Source: Gammaproteobacteria bacterium (GTDB taxonomy: Bacteria; Pseudomonadota; Gammaproteobacteria; UBA6429; Thiohalophilaceae). Taken from it: 9,583 nucleotides of DNA. The notes beneath the pieces are model-generated. The model was not told the origin of the DNA, did not search any database, and saw only the letters and a program-made list of their open reading frames with translations. Within the stretch, counting starts at the first letter, position 1, and the number at the start of each line of letters is the position of its first letter. This document shows positions 1 through 7,084 of this stretch, in pieces. The DNA lies in the NCBI GenBank assembly GCA_030593785.1, contig JAUVGM010000058.1:1-9583 (forward strand), written 5' to 3'. Position numbers and translations under genes: made by a program.

Positions 1-516
1 GGTATGGGTTCAAAAGGTATTGTTGCTTCAACGGCTGCATTGGCCGTTTTATTACAAGAAGGTATCGGTAATACCATTCGAATTTCTCTCACGCCAGAAC
101 CTCATGGCGATCGTTGTAAAGAAGTAATCGTTGCGCAGGAAATTTTACAAACCATGGGCTTACGTTCCTTCACGCCTCAAGTTGTTGCATGTCCCGGTTG
201 TGGCCGTACCTCAAGCACTTACTTTCAAACATTGGCGCAAGACATTCAAAGTTATCTTCGCAATAAAATGCCAGAATGGCATGAGACGCACCCGGGCGTA
301 GAAGATATGAATGTTGCTGTCATGGGTTGTGTTGTGAATGGCCCGGGTGAAAGTAAACATGCCAATATTGGAATTAGTTTACCTGGCACAGGTGAAAAAC
401 CAGTCGCGCCAGTTTATGTTGATGGTGAAAAAACAGTGACTCTAAAAGGTGACAATATTGCTGAAGAGTTTCAGAAAATTGTTGAAGAGTATGTTGCTAC
501 TAATTATAAAAGTTAA
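1..516 (+). CDS. ispG: IspG, 4-hydroxy-3-methylbut-2-enyl diphosphate synthase (C-terminal part, cut by window start)
   Basis: This is the 3' end of the gene for IspG (GcpE), the cytoplasmic [4Fe-4S] enzyme that reduces methylerythritol cyclodiphosphate to HMBPP in the non-mevalonate isoprenoid pathway. The reading frame is open from base 1, so the first visible ATG at 4 is internal. About 171 residues are seen. The iron-sulfur ligands are present: the CPGCGRT motif (bases about 190-210) gives two cysteines, and the GCVVNGPGE motif (about 325-351) gives the third, with its following Asn-Gly-Pro-Gly-Glu loop. The CPGCGRT form, with a long segment before GCVVNGPG, is typical of the longer IspG variant rather than the E. 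coli form. The stop lies 4 bases from the stop of the convergent mltF gene. No terminator fits between them, so any termination signal must lie inside the opposing gene. Confidence 0.96.
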   Translation, partial: GMGSKGIVASTAALAVLLQEGIGNTIRISLTPEPHGDRCKEVIVAQEILQTMGLRSFTPQVVACPGCGRTSSTYFQTLAQDIQSYLRNKMPEWHETHPGVEDMNVAVMGCVVNGPGESKHANIGISLPGTGEKPVAPVYVDGEKTVTLKGDNIAEEFQKIVEEYVATNYKS

Positions 517-520
517 TTTG

Positions 521-1873
521 TTATTGCCATAGCGAATTTTCTTTCATTATCTTTTCTAGCATATCCTGATAGTCGCGAATGTTTTTCACATAGCTCACCG
601 GCTCAAGGCCTCGAGCATAACCATGTTTTAAGTTTTTATAATATTTTTTCTTTGTGAGTAAAGGCAGAACTTCTGACAACTCCTGCCATTGGTCAGGATT
701 TTTACCCAGCTCTTTTGCCAGTTTACGCGCATCCCAAATATGCCCCATTCCTACATTATAAGCAGCCAAGGCTAACCAGGTACGATCTGGTCCTGTTACC
801 GTGTCAGGCAATCGTTTTCGCAGTTTATATAAATAGTTCGCGCCACCCATAATACTAGAGGCTGGATCTAACCGATTTTTAATTCCTAATTCTTTAGCCG
901 TCGTTCGCGTTAACATCATCAGGCCGCGGACACCTGTTGGACTTTTTGCATTTGCACGCCAGTGTGATTCTTGATATGCCTGTGCAGCTAACAACGTCCA
1001 GCTCACTTTATATTTTGCCGCTGCACTTTTAAAAATGCCTTGATACTTTGGTAAGTGAGATTTTATTTTTCGTTGATAAGCACGAACATCAACATAATCG
1101 AAGTTTTCAATATAACCATAATAACGGTGCATCACTTCATCAAGCTTGCCACTGTCCACATAATCGTCAAACCAGTCTTCCAGTTCATCCTGTAGTGCTT
1201 CGTCAGCATCTGACATTACCCAGGCCAGAGGTTCAGGTTCGCTCATATCAAAGCGAACAGATAGCTCAGGAAAATAACGACGGTTTATTGAAACTATATT
1301 AGAGTCCGCAATAGTACAGTCAATTTTCTTTTGCGATACCTGTTCTAATAATGTTTCGGTATCAGTGTCGTCAACTTCCTCCCATTCAACTTCCGGGTGA
1401 AGATTTTTAATCTTTTTTAACTGATCAACATAGCTGCTATTAGTGGATACTTTAATATTGATGCCAACTAAATCTTCAATTTTCTTTGGACGTTTGCCTC
1501 CGCGTCGACAAACAAGTTGTTGTGATACGACCTGATAGGTAGGACCAAAGAGAAAGTTTTCTTCACGGCTTTCAGTATGTGTTAAGCCTGCCGCCGCTAT
1601 ATCACCGTAACCTTCCTTTAATGCAGCAAATAAATCAGAAACATCTTCCTTTGTGATAAAACGAACTTTAACACCAATAAAGTCGGCAAAGGATTTGGCC
1701 ATTTCATATTCAACGCCCAAATAACCTTCGCGCGACTCATAATAGGTTGTCGCTGCATTACGTGATAATACAACTAACTCCCCTTTTTCTTTTATTTTAT
1801 CTAAACGATCGCTTCCGTTTGAACATGAAACCAACATTACAACAACAGCAATAAGCGAGAGACGACGTAACAT
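521..1873 (-). CDS. mltF: Membrane-bound lytic murein transglycosylase F (lipoprotein)
   Basis: The 450-residue product should cleave the glycan strands of peptidoglycan to 1,6-anhydro products at the inner face of the outer membrane. Residues 1-17 form a lipoprotein signal: basic start, hydrophobic stretch, then lipobox LVSC with Cys17 as the lipidation site. Residues about 30-262 resemble a family 3 periplasmic solute-binding domain, which in MltF is a regulatory domain. Residues about 280-430 are an SLT lysozyme-like domain. The predicted catalytic acid is Glu302 in AAQAYQESHW, followed by the family-typical GVRGLMML and LAAYNVGMGH segments. It is shorter than E. coli MltF (about 518 residues) but both domains are complete. 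A good ribosome site (AGGAG) sits 5 bases before the ATG. The EamA gene stop is only 12 bases upstream, so the two are probably co-transcribed. Confidence 0.95.
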   Translation of the reverse strand: MLRRLSLIAVVVMLVSCSNGSDRLDKIKEKGELVVLSRNAATTYYESREGYLGVEYEMAKSFADFIGVKVRFITKEDVSDLFAALKEGYGDIAAAGLTHTESREENFLFGPTYQVVSQQLVCRRGGKRPKKIEDLVGINIKVSTNSSYVDQLKKIKNLHPEVEWEEVDDTDTETLLEQVSQKKIDCTIADSNIVSINRRYFPELSVRFDMSEPEPLAWVMSDADEALQDELEDWFDDYVDSGKLDEVMHRYYGYIENFDYVDVRAYQRKIKSHLPKYQGIFKSAAAKYKVSWTLLAAQAYQESHWRANAKSPTGVRGLMMLTRTTAKELGIKNRLDPASSIMGGANYLYKLRKRLPDTVTGPDRTWLALAAYNVGMGHIWDARKLAKELGKNPDQWQELSEVLPLLTKKKYYKNLKHGYARGLEPVSYVKNIRDYQDMLEKIMKENSLWQ

Positions 1874-1878
1874 GTAAA

Positions 1879-1883
1879 CTCCT
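1879..1883 (-). promoter_or_regulatory. Ribosome binding site of mltF
   Basis: The minus strand reads AGGAG, then five bases, then ATG. The site lies in the short gap after the EamA stop codon and supports the chosen mltF start and independent initiation within a two-gene transcript. Confidence 0.7.
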
Positions 1884-1885
1884 AA

Positions 1886-2770
1886 TTATTTAACAACATT
1901 ACGAAAGAGTTTATCGCTCCATTGATAAAAGCTCATTCCTAATATAATCAAGCCAGTGCCTAACCAAACACTTACATTTAAAACTTCATTATTTAAAGCA
2001 TACCCTAAAAACAGAGCAACAACAGGTGTTATCAAAGTAATCAACGACACACGGCTGACATCAACATGTTTTAAAATATAAAAAAACATGACAAAACCTA
2101 AAACAGATCCAAATAATCCTAAATATACTATCGACCCAAGACCACGTTGGCTGAAGTTTTCAGGCCATGTTCCTTGCAAAATAAACCACGTTAATAAATA
2201 TAAGGGTACGCTAACTAACAAACCGCCATGCGTAATCTCAAGTGCAGTTAAATGAATGTCGAGTTTTTTAAACCAGACACTGCTCCATGAATGTAGCAAT
2301 ACCGACAAACACACTGCTGCCATACCAATAACCGCATGATTACCGAGTTGTACACCCTGGCTAAAGATAACAATTAATCCTACGACGCCAAGTATCACCC
2401 CCAATATTTTTGCAGGCGTTAAACTACGTTCATTCAACCACAGCGCAGCCATAATTCCAGTAATAATGGGGTTTAACCCAAAAATAACAGAAATAAAGCC
2501 TGAAGAAATATATTGTGAACCCCAGTACACACTTAACATGGCTCCATAAATTGCAATGCCAGCTACCAGGTATATTTTACGCGCATGCCGATCCCACGGT
2601 AAACGACGACGTGATAGCAACATAATTAACACACTGCTAAATAATAAGCCGATCAACATCCGTGCAGTTACACCAAACAAAAATCCGGCATCACCACCAC
2701 TCCATTTAATAGCAAGTGGTGTCGTAGACCAGATAATTATTACCCCGATGTACGCAAGTGGAACTGACAT
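1886..2770 (-). CDS. EamA-family (drug/metabolite transporter superfamily) inner-membrane transporter
   Basis: The 294-residue protein consists almost entirely of about ten hydrophobic helices arranged as two tandem EamA repeats, roughly residues 1-140 and 150-285. This is the usual size and layout of RhaT/YdcZ-like DMT exporters. Family-typical features include the opening segment with IIWSTTPLAIKW, the GLNPIITGIMAALWLNE segment closing the first repeat and the matching LITPVVALFLGYALNNE segment closing the second. The substrate cannot be read from sequence; relatives export amino acids, purines, polyamines or other metabolites. The start is supported by a GGAGA ribosome site about 6 bases upstream. 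It is the first gene of a minus-strand pair with mltF, but no functional link between exporter and peptidoglycan enzyme is evident. Confidence 0.92.
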   Translation of the reverse strand: MSVPLAYIGVIIIWSTTPLAIKWSGGDAGFLFGVTARMLIGLLFSSVLIMLLSRRRLPWDRHARKIYLVAGIAIYGAMLSVYWGSQYISSGFISVIFGLNPIITGIMAALWLNERSLTPAKILGVILGVVGLIVIFSQGVQLGNHAVIGMAAVCLSVLLHSWSSVWFKKLDIHLTALEITHGGLLVSVPLYLLTWFILQGTWPENFSQRGLGSIVYLGLFGSVLGFVMFFYILKHVDVSRVSLITLITPVVALFLGYALNNEVLNVSVWLGTGLIILGMSFYQWSDKLFRNVVK

Positions 2771-2820
2771 TTGGATTCTCCATTTCTTTACACAACAAAA
2801 CTATTTTCTTTAAATAGCCT

Positions 2821-2858
2821 AAAACAAAAAAGGCCACAGTTCTTTTGAAACTGTGGCC
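2821..2858 (-). terminator. Rho-independent terminator, minus strand
   Basis: A perfect 10-base-pair stem, GGCCACAGTT (2832-2841) with AACTGTGGCC (2849-2858), has a 7-base loop. On the minus strand the stem is followed by a U-rich run (complement of 2821-2831). The opposite strand has only scattered T residues after the stem, so it acts mainly for minus-strand transcription. It ends transcripts arriving from the zinc-ribbon gene and separates them from the EamA-mltF pair. Confidence 0.9.
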
Positions 2859-2889
2859 CTTAGAAAAATATTTTATCGCTTAAACTTAC

Positions 2890-3000
2890 TTAATAATTTT
2901 TTCCATTTGCACACAGTCTAAATGCCACGCTAGTTTGCGTGCCACTCGAATCACTGGTTTGTGCATTGAAATTATCATGCGGGCGAGTCTGCGCTTTGTT
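2890..3000 (-). pseudogene. Possible decayed gene tail between the zinc-ribbon gene and its terminator
   Basis: The minus strand is open for 36 codons without a start, from just after an in-frame TAA to a TAA at 2892-2890. It stops 31 bases before the perfect terminator. Its translation contains RPHDNFNAQ and ends in SVAFRLCANGKNY, which reads like the end of a folded protein rather than noise. I could not assign a family. A different frame holds a 30-codon ATG-started reading frame (2978-2886) without a convincing ribosome site. The stretch may equally be a long 3' untranslated region of the zinc-ribbon gene. Confidence 0.25.
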
Positions 3001-3032
3001 TTATAAACTGTCAACAGATAAGTCTAAACCGT

Positions 3033-3587
3033 TTATTGAATATAGAAATAATCCCAACTTGTATCACTTATTTTTTCTAACACTTGTAACAAATGAGAAG
3101 TGGGTAAAGCTTCTTGTGGATAAATGCCATGCACGCTAATAAAAAAACGACCACAGCCTGCTGTGTTCTTCCAGTCATATTCCGAGAGATGAGATTCAAC
3201 GCCACATTTATCACAAGAGTACTTCATTGTTTCAGGCAGTAAATTCCAATTGGCATGGCGATGACGGCAATGTGGACAACGGGATATTAAATGATCGCTT
3301 CCCGGAATAAATTCAACTGCACTTTTTATTTCTTCAATTTCAATATGACAAAATCCTGTGGATTCCGGATGTTCAGCTATAGGTTCAAGCTCAATTGCCG
3401 GTGCACATCCCATAAAGGTCACTAAACTTAAAAATGAATCTCCAATCAAATAATGTTCACCTGTTACAGAATCGGGGCTTTGCCATTTCTCACCCAGAAA
3501 ACCAGTTTTCTGCAAAGCACAGACAAGATCAGAAGTGCTGGCGGGAACATATTCTGGATTTTTCGCACAAAAAACTAGCTTTGGCAT
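3033..3587 (-). CDS. Uncharacterised zinc-ribbon protein
   Basis: I do not recognise a named family for this 184-residue protein. It lacks a signal peptide or membrane helix, so it is probably cytoplasmic. The most telling feature is a central C-x2-C-x17-C-x2-C arrangement: Cys104 and Cys107 in RCPHCRHRH, and Cys125 and Cys128 in SCDKCG. This is a classic zinc-ribbon spacing. The N-terminal 90 residues contain a FMGCAPAIEL segment and a run of acidic residues. The C-terminus is rich in aromatics and ends WDYFYIQ. Zinc ribbons of this kind bind metal for structure or contact nucleic acid or protein; which applies here is unknown. The gene is transcribed away from the 94-residue gene at 3798. 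A -10-like TATAAT lies 34 bases upstream, and its likely terminator is at 2821-2858. Confidence 0.82.
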   Translation of the reverse strand: MPKLVFCAKNPEYVPASTSDLVCALQKTGFLGEKWQSPDSVTGEHYLIGDSFLSLVTFMGCAPAIELEPIAEHPESTGFCHIEIEEIKSAVEFIPGSDHLISRCPHCRHRHANWNLLPETMKYSCDKCGVESHLSEYDWKNTAGCGRFFISVHGIYPQEALPTSHLLQVLEKISDTSWDYFYIQ

Positions 3588-3620
3588 ACAAGTACTCTCG
3601 ACGACTTAATTAAGGCATGA

Positions 3621-3651
3621 ATTATAAGCTAAACATTTACTAAAAAAACAA
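3621..3651 (-). promoter_or_regulatory. Candidate sigma-70 promoter of the zinc-ribbon gene
   Basis: A perfect TATAAT on the minus strand (plus-strand 3621-3626) is preceded by TTGTTT (plus-strand 3646-3651) at 19 bases, slightly longer than ideal. It is correctly placed before the start at 3587, but AT-rich DNA gives such matches by chance. Confidence 0.3.
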
Positions 3652-3706
3652 AACAGTATGACTTTTAATATTTTCCTATATTGCTAAAGGTTATTCCGTT
3701 CCGCTA

Positions 3707-3735
3707 TCAACAGTATTTAGACGCACTAGCATAAT
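3707..3735 (+). promoter_or_regulatory. Candidate sigma-70 promoter of the 94-residue gene
   Basis: TCAACA (3707-3712; 4 of 6 to the -35 consensus), a 17-base spacer, then CATAAT (3730-3735; 5 of 6 to the -10 consensus), about 60 bases before the ATG at 3798. The 210-base divergent region 3588-3797 shows no other clear element. Confidence 0.3.
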
Positions 3736-3797
3736 AAAACTGTTAGAATACGCTCTCAAACCCGCCACATTTTTTACCGTTATATGGATTATCTCAA

Positions 3798-4082
3798 ATG
3801 AGCAAAGATACATTTTCGAAAGAAGAACAGATTTTACAAGTGATGCGTAAAGTTCTTACACAAGTCGCAAAAGACACCTACACACCTACAAACTTAAAAC
3901 ACCCTTTATCGGAAAGTACCATTCACGGTATTCGTGATTGTTTAGGGCTCATCGCAAGTCGTGAAGCAGAGTTGGCAAAAGAGGCGGGAAGAGAAAACAA
4001 CATGAAACCCAGATATGTTGATGAGCCTTCTAGCTCAGTTGTAGTTAAGCTTGATCCCAATAATTTTAAGCCAAGTAAATAG
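3798..4082 (+). CDS. Small conserved-looking protein of unknown function
   Basis: The product is a 94-residue soluble protein with no signal peptide or membrane segment. The N-terminal two thirds look helical and read like a compact domain: KEEQILQVMRKVLTQVAKDT, a proline-rich turn, then STIHGIRDCLGLIASREAEL. The last 25 residues are polar and probably extended, including YVDEPSSSVVVKLDP. I could not assign it to a family with confidence, and no catalytic motif is visible. Normal codon use, a 210-base divergent region upstream and a hairpin with a T-tract downstream support it as a single-gene transcript. The ribosome site is weak (a GGATT-like stretch). Confidence 0.8.
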   Translation: MSKDTFSKEEQILQVMRKVLTQVAKDTYTPTNLKHPLSESTIHGIRDCLGLIASREAELAKEAGRENNMKPRYVDEPSSSVVVKLDPNNFKPSK

Positions 4083-4157
4083 TAATAACTTATAAAACAT
4101 ACGTAATCTTCCGAAGCACATCTATAAGCCCACCTTAATTAATCAAAACGTCCTATT

Positions 4158-4191
4158 TCTCTATCAATAAGCTTATTTGATAGAGATTTTT
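4158..4191 (+). terminator. AT-rich hairpin terminator after the 94-residue gene
   Basis: TCTCTATCA (4158-4166) pairs perfectly with TGATAGAGA (4178-4186). The 11-base interior is itself nearly self-complementary, and five T residues follow at 4187-4191. The stem is poor in GC, so it may be weak. It lies 76 bases after the stop at 4082 and before the FliA-like promoter, where a terminator would be expected. Confidence 0.6.
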
Positions 4192-4241
4192 GCCCAAATG
4201 GCAAACTTTCAACATAACATCCTCATTTTCATCATATTTTT

Positions 4242-4268
4242 TAAAGCATCCCCACAAAATGCCGTTAA
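4242..4268 (+). promoter_or_regulatory. Candidate sigma-28 (FliA) promoter of the c-di-GMP cluster
   Basis: TAAAGCAT (4242-4249), exactly 11 bases, then GCCGTTAA (4261-4268). The enteric FliA consensus is TAAAGTTT-N11-GCCGATAA, so 13 of 16 positions match with exact spacing. This includes all of TAAAG and GCCG. Transcription would begin near 4275, leaving a leader of about 75 bases before the GGDEF-EAL start at 4351. No comparable sigma-70 promoter is evident in this 268-base gap. Late flagellar genes and several motility-linked c-di-GMP genes (such as E. coli ycgR and yhjH) are FliA-dependent, so the placement makes biological sense. Confidence 0.65.
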
Positions 4269-4309
4269 ATAGACTATAGAAAAACCTTAATTACACAAAA
4301 TAATAATAA

Positions 4310-4333
4310 ATGCACTGTGTCTATTTAGTGCAT
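4310..4333 (+). promoter_or_regulatory. Hairpin in the leader just before the GGDEF-EAL start
   Basis: ATGCACT (4310-4316) and AGTGCAT (4327-4333) form a perfect 7-base-pair stem with a 10-base loop, ending 17 bases before the start codon. There is no T-run after it, so it is not a terminator. The GGGA at 4334-4337 right after the stem is the nearest ribosome-site-like sequence, though it is 13 bases from the ATG. The hairpin might affect translation or mRNA stability; this is inference. Confidence 0.35.
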
Positions 4334-4350
4334 GGGAACCAGACCTATTT

Positions 4351-6876
4351 ATGAAATGGCTTAATTTAGACAGCTTGCGTAAACGATACGCCAGTTTAAC
4401 AATATTGCTGGCCATTATTATGTTTAGCTTTAGTTGGCTTGCTCAAAAGCAGATGAATAGCATTAAAAAAGATATTCATACCAATATAGAATCACGAAGT
4501 TTACTTTACCAGCAAAATCGCGAGTTCCGCAGTACGATTTCTAATTTCAGGGATTTATTGGCCAGATTTCAAATTGACCCAAAAAGCTTCCAGAACCAGG
4601 AAATTATTTCCTTAAAAATTTCACAAGCGGTCAAACAAATTGAACGCCTGGCAGAACACCCATGGATTAAAGAAAATTATGCTACAACGGCTTTTGAATT
4701 AATTTTGACCCTTCATGATTTCGATGAAATAGCCAAAAAGCTAATTAAGATACGACTAACACCAACCGATGTTTTTCCCTCGTTAAAAATTGCCAATACA
4801 AAAATGCAGCCGCTTAATGCCATTTTTGTTGAAAATATAAATTTAGCCATCAAAGAGATCGAAGACAATTACACAGCAAAAGATTATAAAGAATACCAGA
4901 TGTTAATAAATTTACGCACTGAGTGGATTGTAATGGCTTCAAGTTTCAGAATGTATTTGCTAAACCAGTTAAATTCATTTCAGGAATTATTTCTTATAAA
5001 CCAGTTAAACCGAATCACAGTACTTGAAGAAAATATAATATCAGCTTTAACGGTATTAGAAAAACTAAATAAAAAAGATAAACTGAATTTTACAACGTCT
5101 ATTGCGCTGGATGAAATTTATCCAGCCGCTGTCCAATGGATAAAAGAATTTGAAAATGTACGAAAAATAAATGGTTCTGATAACTGGCGAACGGATACTA
5201 TAATTTACCGTGACGAGCTTGAGCCAAAAATACAAAAAATTAATGCACTGCTTCACAGTCTTGATCTCGGCACTGAACGTTTTAGTGAAAATGATTTAGA
5301 TACTCTTTCCAATATTGCACAACTTCAGGTTAACTCTATCTGGGCCGCATCAATAGTTGGTATATTTGTTCTATTAACAGGGTTTATTTTTCTGGTTAAA
5401 CTTATTCTTAATCCCATAGCAACAGTCACACACGCCTTAAAAGATGAATCAAAAGGAATCGACACAACATTACAAACTGATTATTCCATACTCGAAACAA
5501 GAAATCTTATTACTGCATTTAAAGAAATGCGCCGACAAATCCATAGCCGCCAGGAGGAACTGGAATACCATGCATTACATGATGATTTAACCGGCCTTGC
5601 AAACAGAGCGTTACTCACAGATCGACTAGAGCAATCAATTCATAATGCAAAACAGGAAAGAAGTGCCTTTTCTGTCCTGATTATGGATCTTGACAGGTTT
5701 AAAGAAGTAAATGATACCTTGGGCCATGCAGTAGGAGACAAACTGTTACAACAAGTTGCAAAACGTCTTACTAATTTACTACGTGAAGTAGATGTGATTG
5801 TAAGATTAGGTGGTGATGAGTTTGCGGTATTATTAACGACCGCACAGGAAAAGCATGCCGAGATAATCGCTAAAAAAATAATAAACGAGTTTCATAGGGT
5901 ATTTACTGTGGACAAAACTCCGCTATATATCGGTATTAGTATTGGGATTTCAGTTTATCCTGAACATGGCGCTACCGCACAAATTTTGCAGCAACGTGCT
6001 GATGTTGCAATGTATGTCGCTAAACGAAATAAAGCAGGCTATGAAATTTATGATCCAAAATATGACGAGTACAGTGTAGGAAAGCTTGCGCTCATATCCG
6101 ATCTTCGTAATGCAATCGATCGCAATGAGTTGTTCATGGAATACCAACCTATCATCGATATTAAAACAGGACGTGTTATTGCTGCTGAAGCGTTGTTACG
6201 TTGGAATCATTCTCAACGCGGTAAAGTATTTCCTGACGACATTATCCCCATGGCCGAACAAACCGGGTTAATTAACCCCATTACATACTGGATCATCGAC
6301 ACAACCGCAAAATATAATAAACGGCTTAAGGCTAATGGTATCGATCTTAAAATCGCAATAAATTTGTCAGTATATAACTTACAGGAAAGTGATTTTGTCG
6401 AGAATATCATTGCAATATATGAACATAATGACATAGCTGCCTCAAATTTCATTATGGAAGTCACTGAAAGTGTCATGATGACTAACCCGAAAAAATCCAT
6501 TGATGTATTAAAACGGATTGATGAATTGGGTATTGAAATTGCCGTTGATGATTTTGGCACAGGATATTCATCACTCGCATACCTAAAACAGCTCCCCTTA
6601 TCTAAACTAAAGATTGATAAATCTTTTATTATGGATATGATTGAAGATGACAATGATGCCATGATTGTTCGCTCAACCATTGACCTTGCACATAATCTGG
6701 GTATGCAAGTGGTTGCTGAAGGTATCGAAGAAAAAGAAATGTTAGAACTGCTGCAGATCCTGGGCTGTGAATTTGGACAAGGATATTATATGAGTCGTCC
6801 AATAAGTGAGGATGATTTTGAAAAATGGACACTTAAAGAAAATACTAAAACTCATGATAGACATGGACAACAATAA
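4351..6876 (+). CDS. Membrane-anchored GGDEF-EAL protein (diguanylate cyclase / c-di-GMP phosphodiesterase)
   Basis: The 841-residue inner-membrane protein has a first helix at about 14-30, a large periplasmic region (about 31-329, helical, no recognised sensor family), a second helix at about 330-353 and a short HAMP-like linker. The GGDEF domain follows (about 405-565) with HDDLTGLANR at 410 and intact GGDEF at 487-491. R478-x2-D481, five residues before GGDEF, is the product-inhibition I-site. The EAL domain (about 585-830) keeps Glu613-Ala-Leu, the INLSVYNL Asn, the EVTES Glu, Asp733-Asp734 in DDFGTGYSS, AEGIE and QGYY. All residues needed for both synthesis and hydrolysis of c-di-GMP look present, so it may be bifunctional or one domain may regulate the other. 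It heads the cluster with DUF465, PilZ and thioredoxin-HEAT genes behind a FliA-like promoter. Its ribosome site is weak. Confidence 0.95.
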   Translation: MKWLNLDSLRKRYASLTILLAIIMFSFSWLAQKQMNSIKKDIHTNIESRSLLYQQNREFRSTISNFRDLLARFQIDPKSFQNQEIISLKISQAVKQIERLAEHPWIKENYATTAFELILTLHDFDEIAKKLIKIRLTPTDVFPSLKIANTKMQPLNAIFVENINLAIKEIEDNYTAKDYKEYQMLINLRTEWIVMASSFRMYLLNQLNSFQELFLINQLNRITVLEENIISALTVLEKLNKKDKLNFTTSIALDEIYPAAVQWIKEFENVRKINGSDNWRTDTIIYRDELEPKIQKINALLHSLDLGTERFSENDLDTLSNIAQLQVNSIWAASIVGIFVLLTGFIFLVKLILNPIATVTHALKDESKGIDTTLQTDYSILETRNLITAFKEMRRQIHSRQEELEYHALHDDLTGLANRALLTDRLEQSIHNAKQERSAFSVLIMDLDRFKEVNDTLGHAVGDKLLQQVAKRLTNLLREVDVIVRLGGDEFAVLLTTAQEKHAEIIAKKIINEFHRVFTVDKTPLYIGISIGISVYPEHGATAQILQQRADVAMYVAKRNKAGYEIYDPKYDEYSVGKLALISDLRNAIDRNELFMEYQPIIDIKTGRVIAAEALLRWNHSQRGKVFPDDIIPMAEQTGLINPITYWIIDTTAKYNKRLKANGIDLKIAINLSVYNLQESDFVENIIAIYEHNDIAASNFIMEVTESVMMTNPKKSIDVLKRIDELGIEIAVDDFGTGYSSLAYLKQLPLSKLKIDKSFIMDMIEDDNDAMIVRSTIDLAHNLGMQVVAEGIEEKEMLELLQILGCEFGQGYYMSRPISEDDFEKWTLKENTKTHDRHGQQ

Positions 6877-7060
6877 AATCAGAGAACGGCTGCATGACTT
6901 GATCCTGGAACATAAGGATCTTGATGATGCCTTGATTCTCATGAAAGAGAAACCTTTTGTCGATGAGTTACAAATAAAACGCATAAAAAAACGCAAGCTA
7001 AAATTAAAAGATGAAATAAAATTATTAGAAAGTAAGCTTATTCCGGATATTGAAGCATAA
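6863..7060 (+). CDS. DUF465 (YdcH-like) small helical protein
   Basis: About 65 residues, almost entirely charged helix. The pattern EHKDLDDALILM, then DELQIKRIKKRKLKLKDEI and an ending LESKLIPDIEA, matches the DUF465/YdcH family (Pfam PF04325), whose members are 55-75 residues long and of unknown biochemical role. The reading frame has further ATGs upstream at 6806, 6812 and 6854. I chose 6863 because family similarity begins with the following residues, but 6854 is nearly as good. None has a clear ribosome site. The start overlaps the end of the GGDEF-EAL gene by 14 bases, so translation is probably coupled. It is followed 24 bases later by the PilZ gene. Any link to c-di-GMP is inferred from position only. 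Confidence 0.85.
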   Translation: MDNNKIRERLHDLILEHKDLDDALILMKEKPFVDELQIKRIKKRKLKLKDEIKLLESKLIPDIEA

Positions 7061-7084
7061 ATACACAAATGGTTAATATGTCTT

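Noticed and set aside
1048..1302. Plus-strand 84-codon open frame inside mltF
   Set aside because: Antisense to a clearly assigned gene and without initiation signals.
2926..2941. Small hairpin CACGC / GCGTG
   Set aside because: Only five base pairs, with no T-tract or other context; expected by chance.
2939..3139. Plus-strand 66-codon open frame
   Set aside because: It overlaps the 3' end of the zinc-ribbon gene, has no ribosome site, and its translation shows no domain-like pattern.
6213..6680. Long minus-strand open frame (155 codons) inside the EAL-coding region
   Set aside because: It is antisense to the highly conserved EAL domain and lacks a promoter, ribosome site or recognisable protein character.
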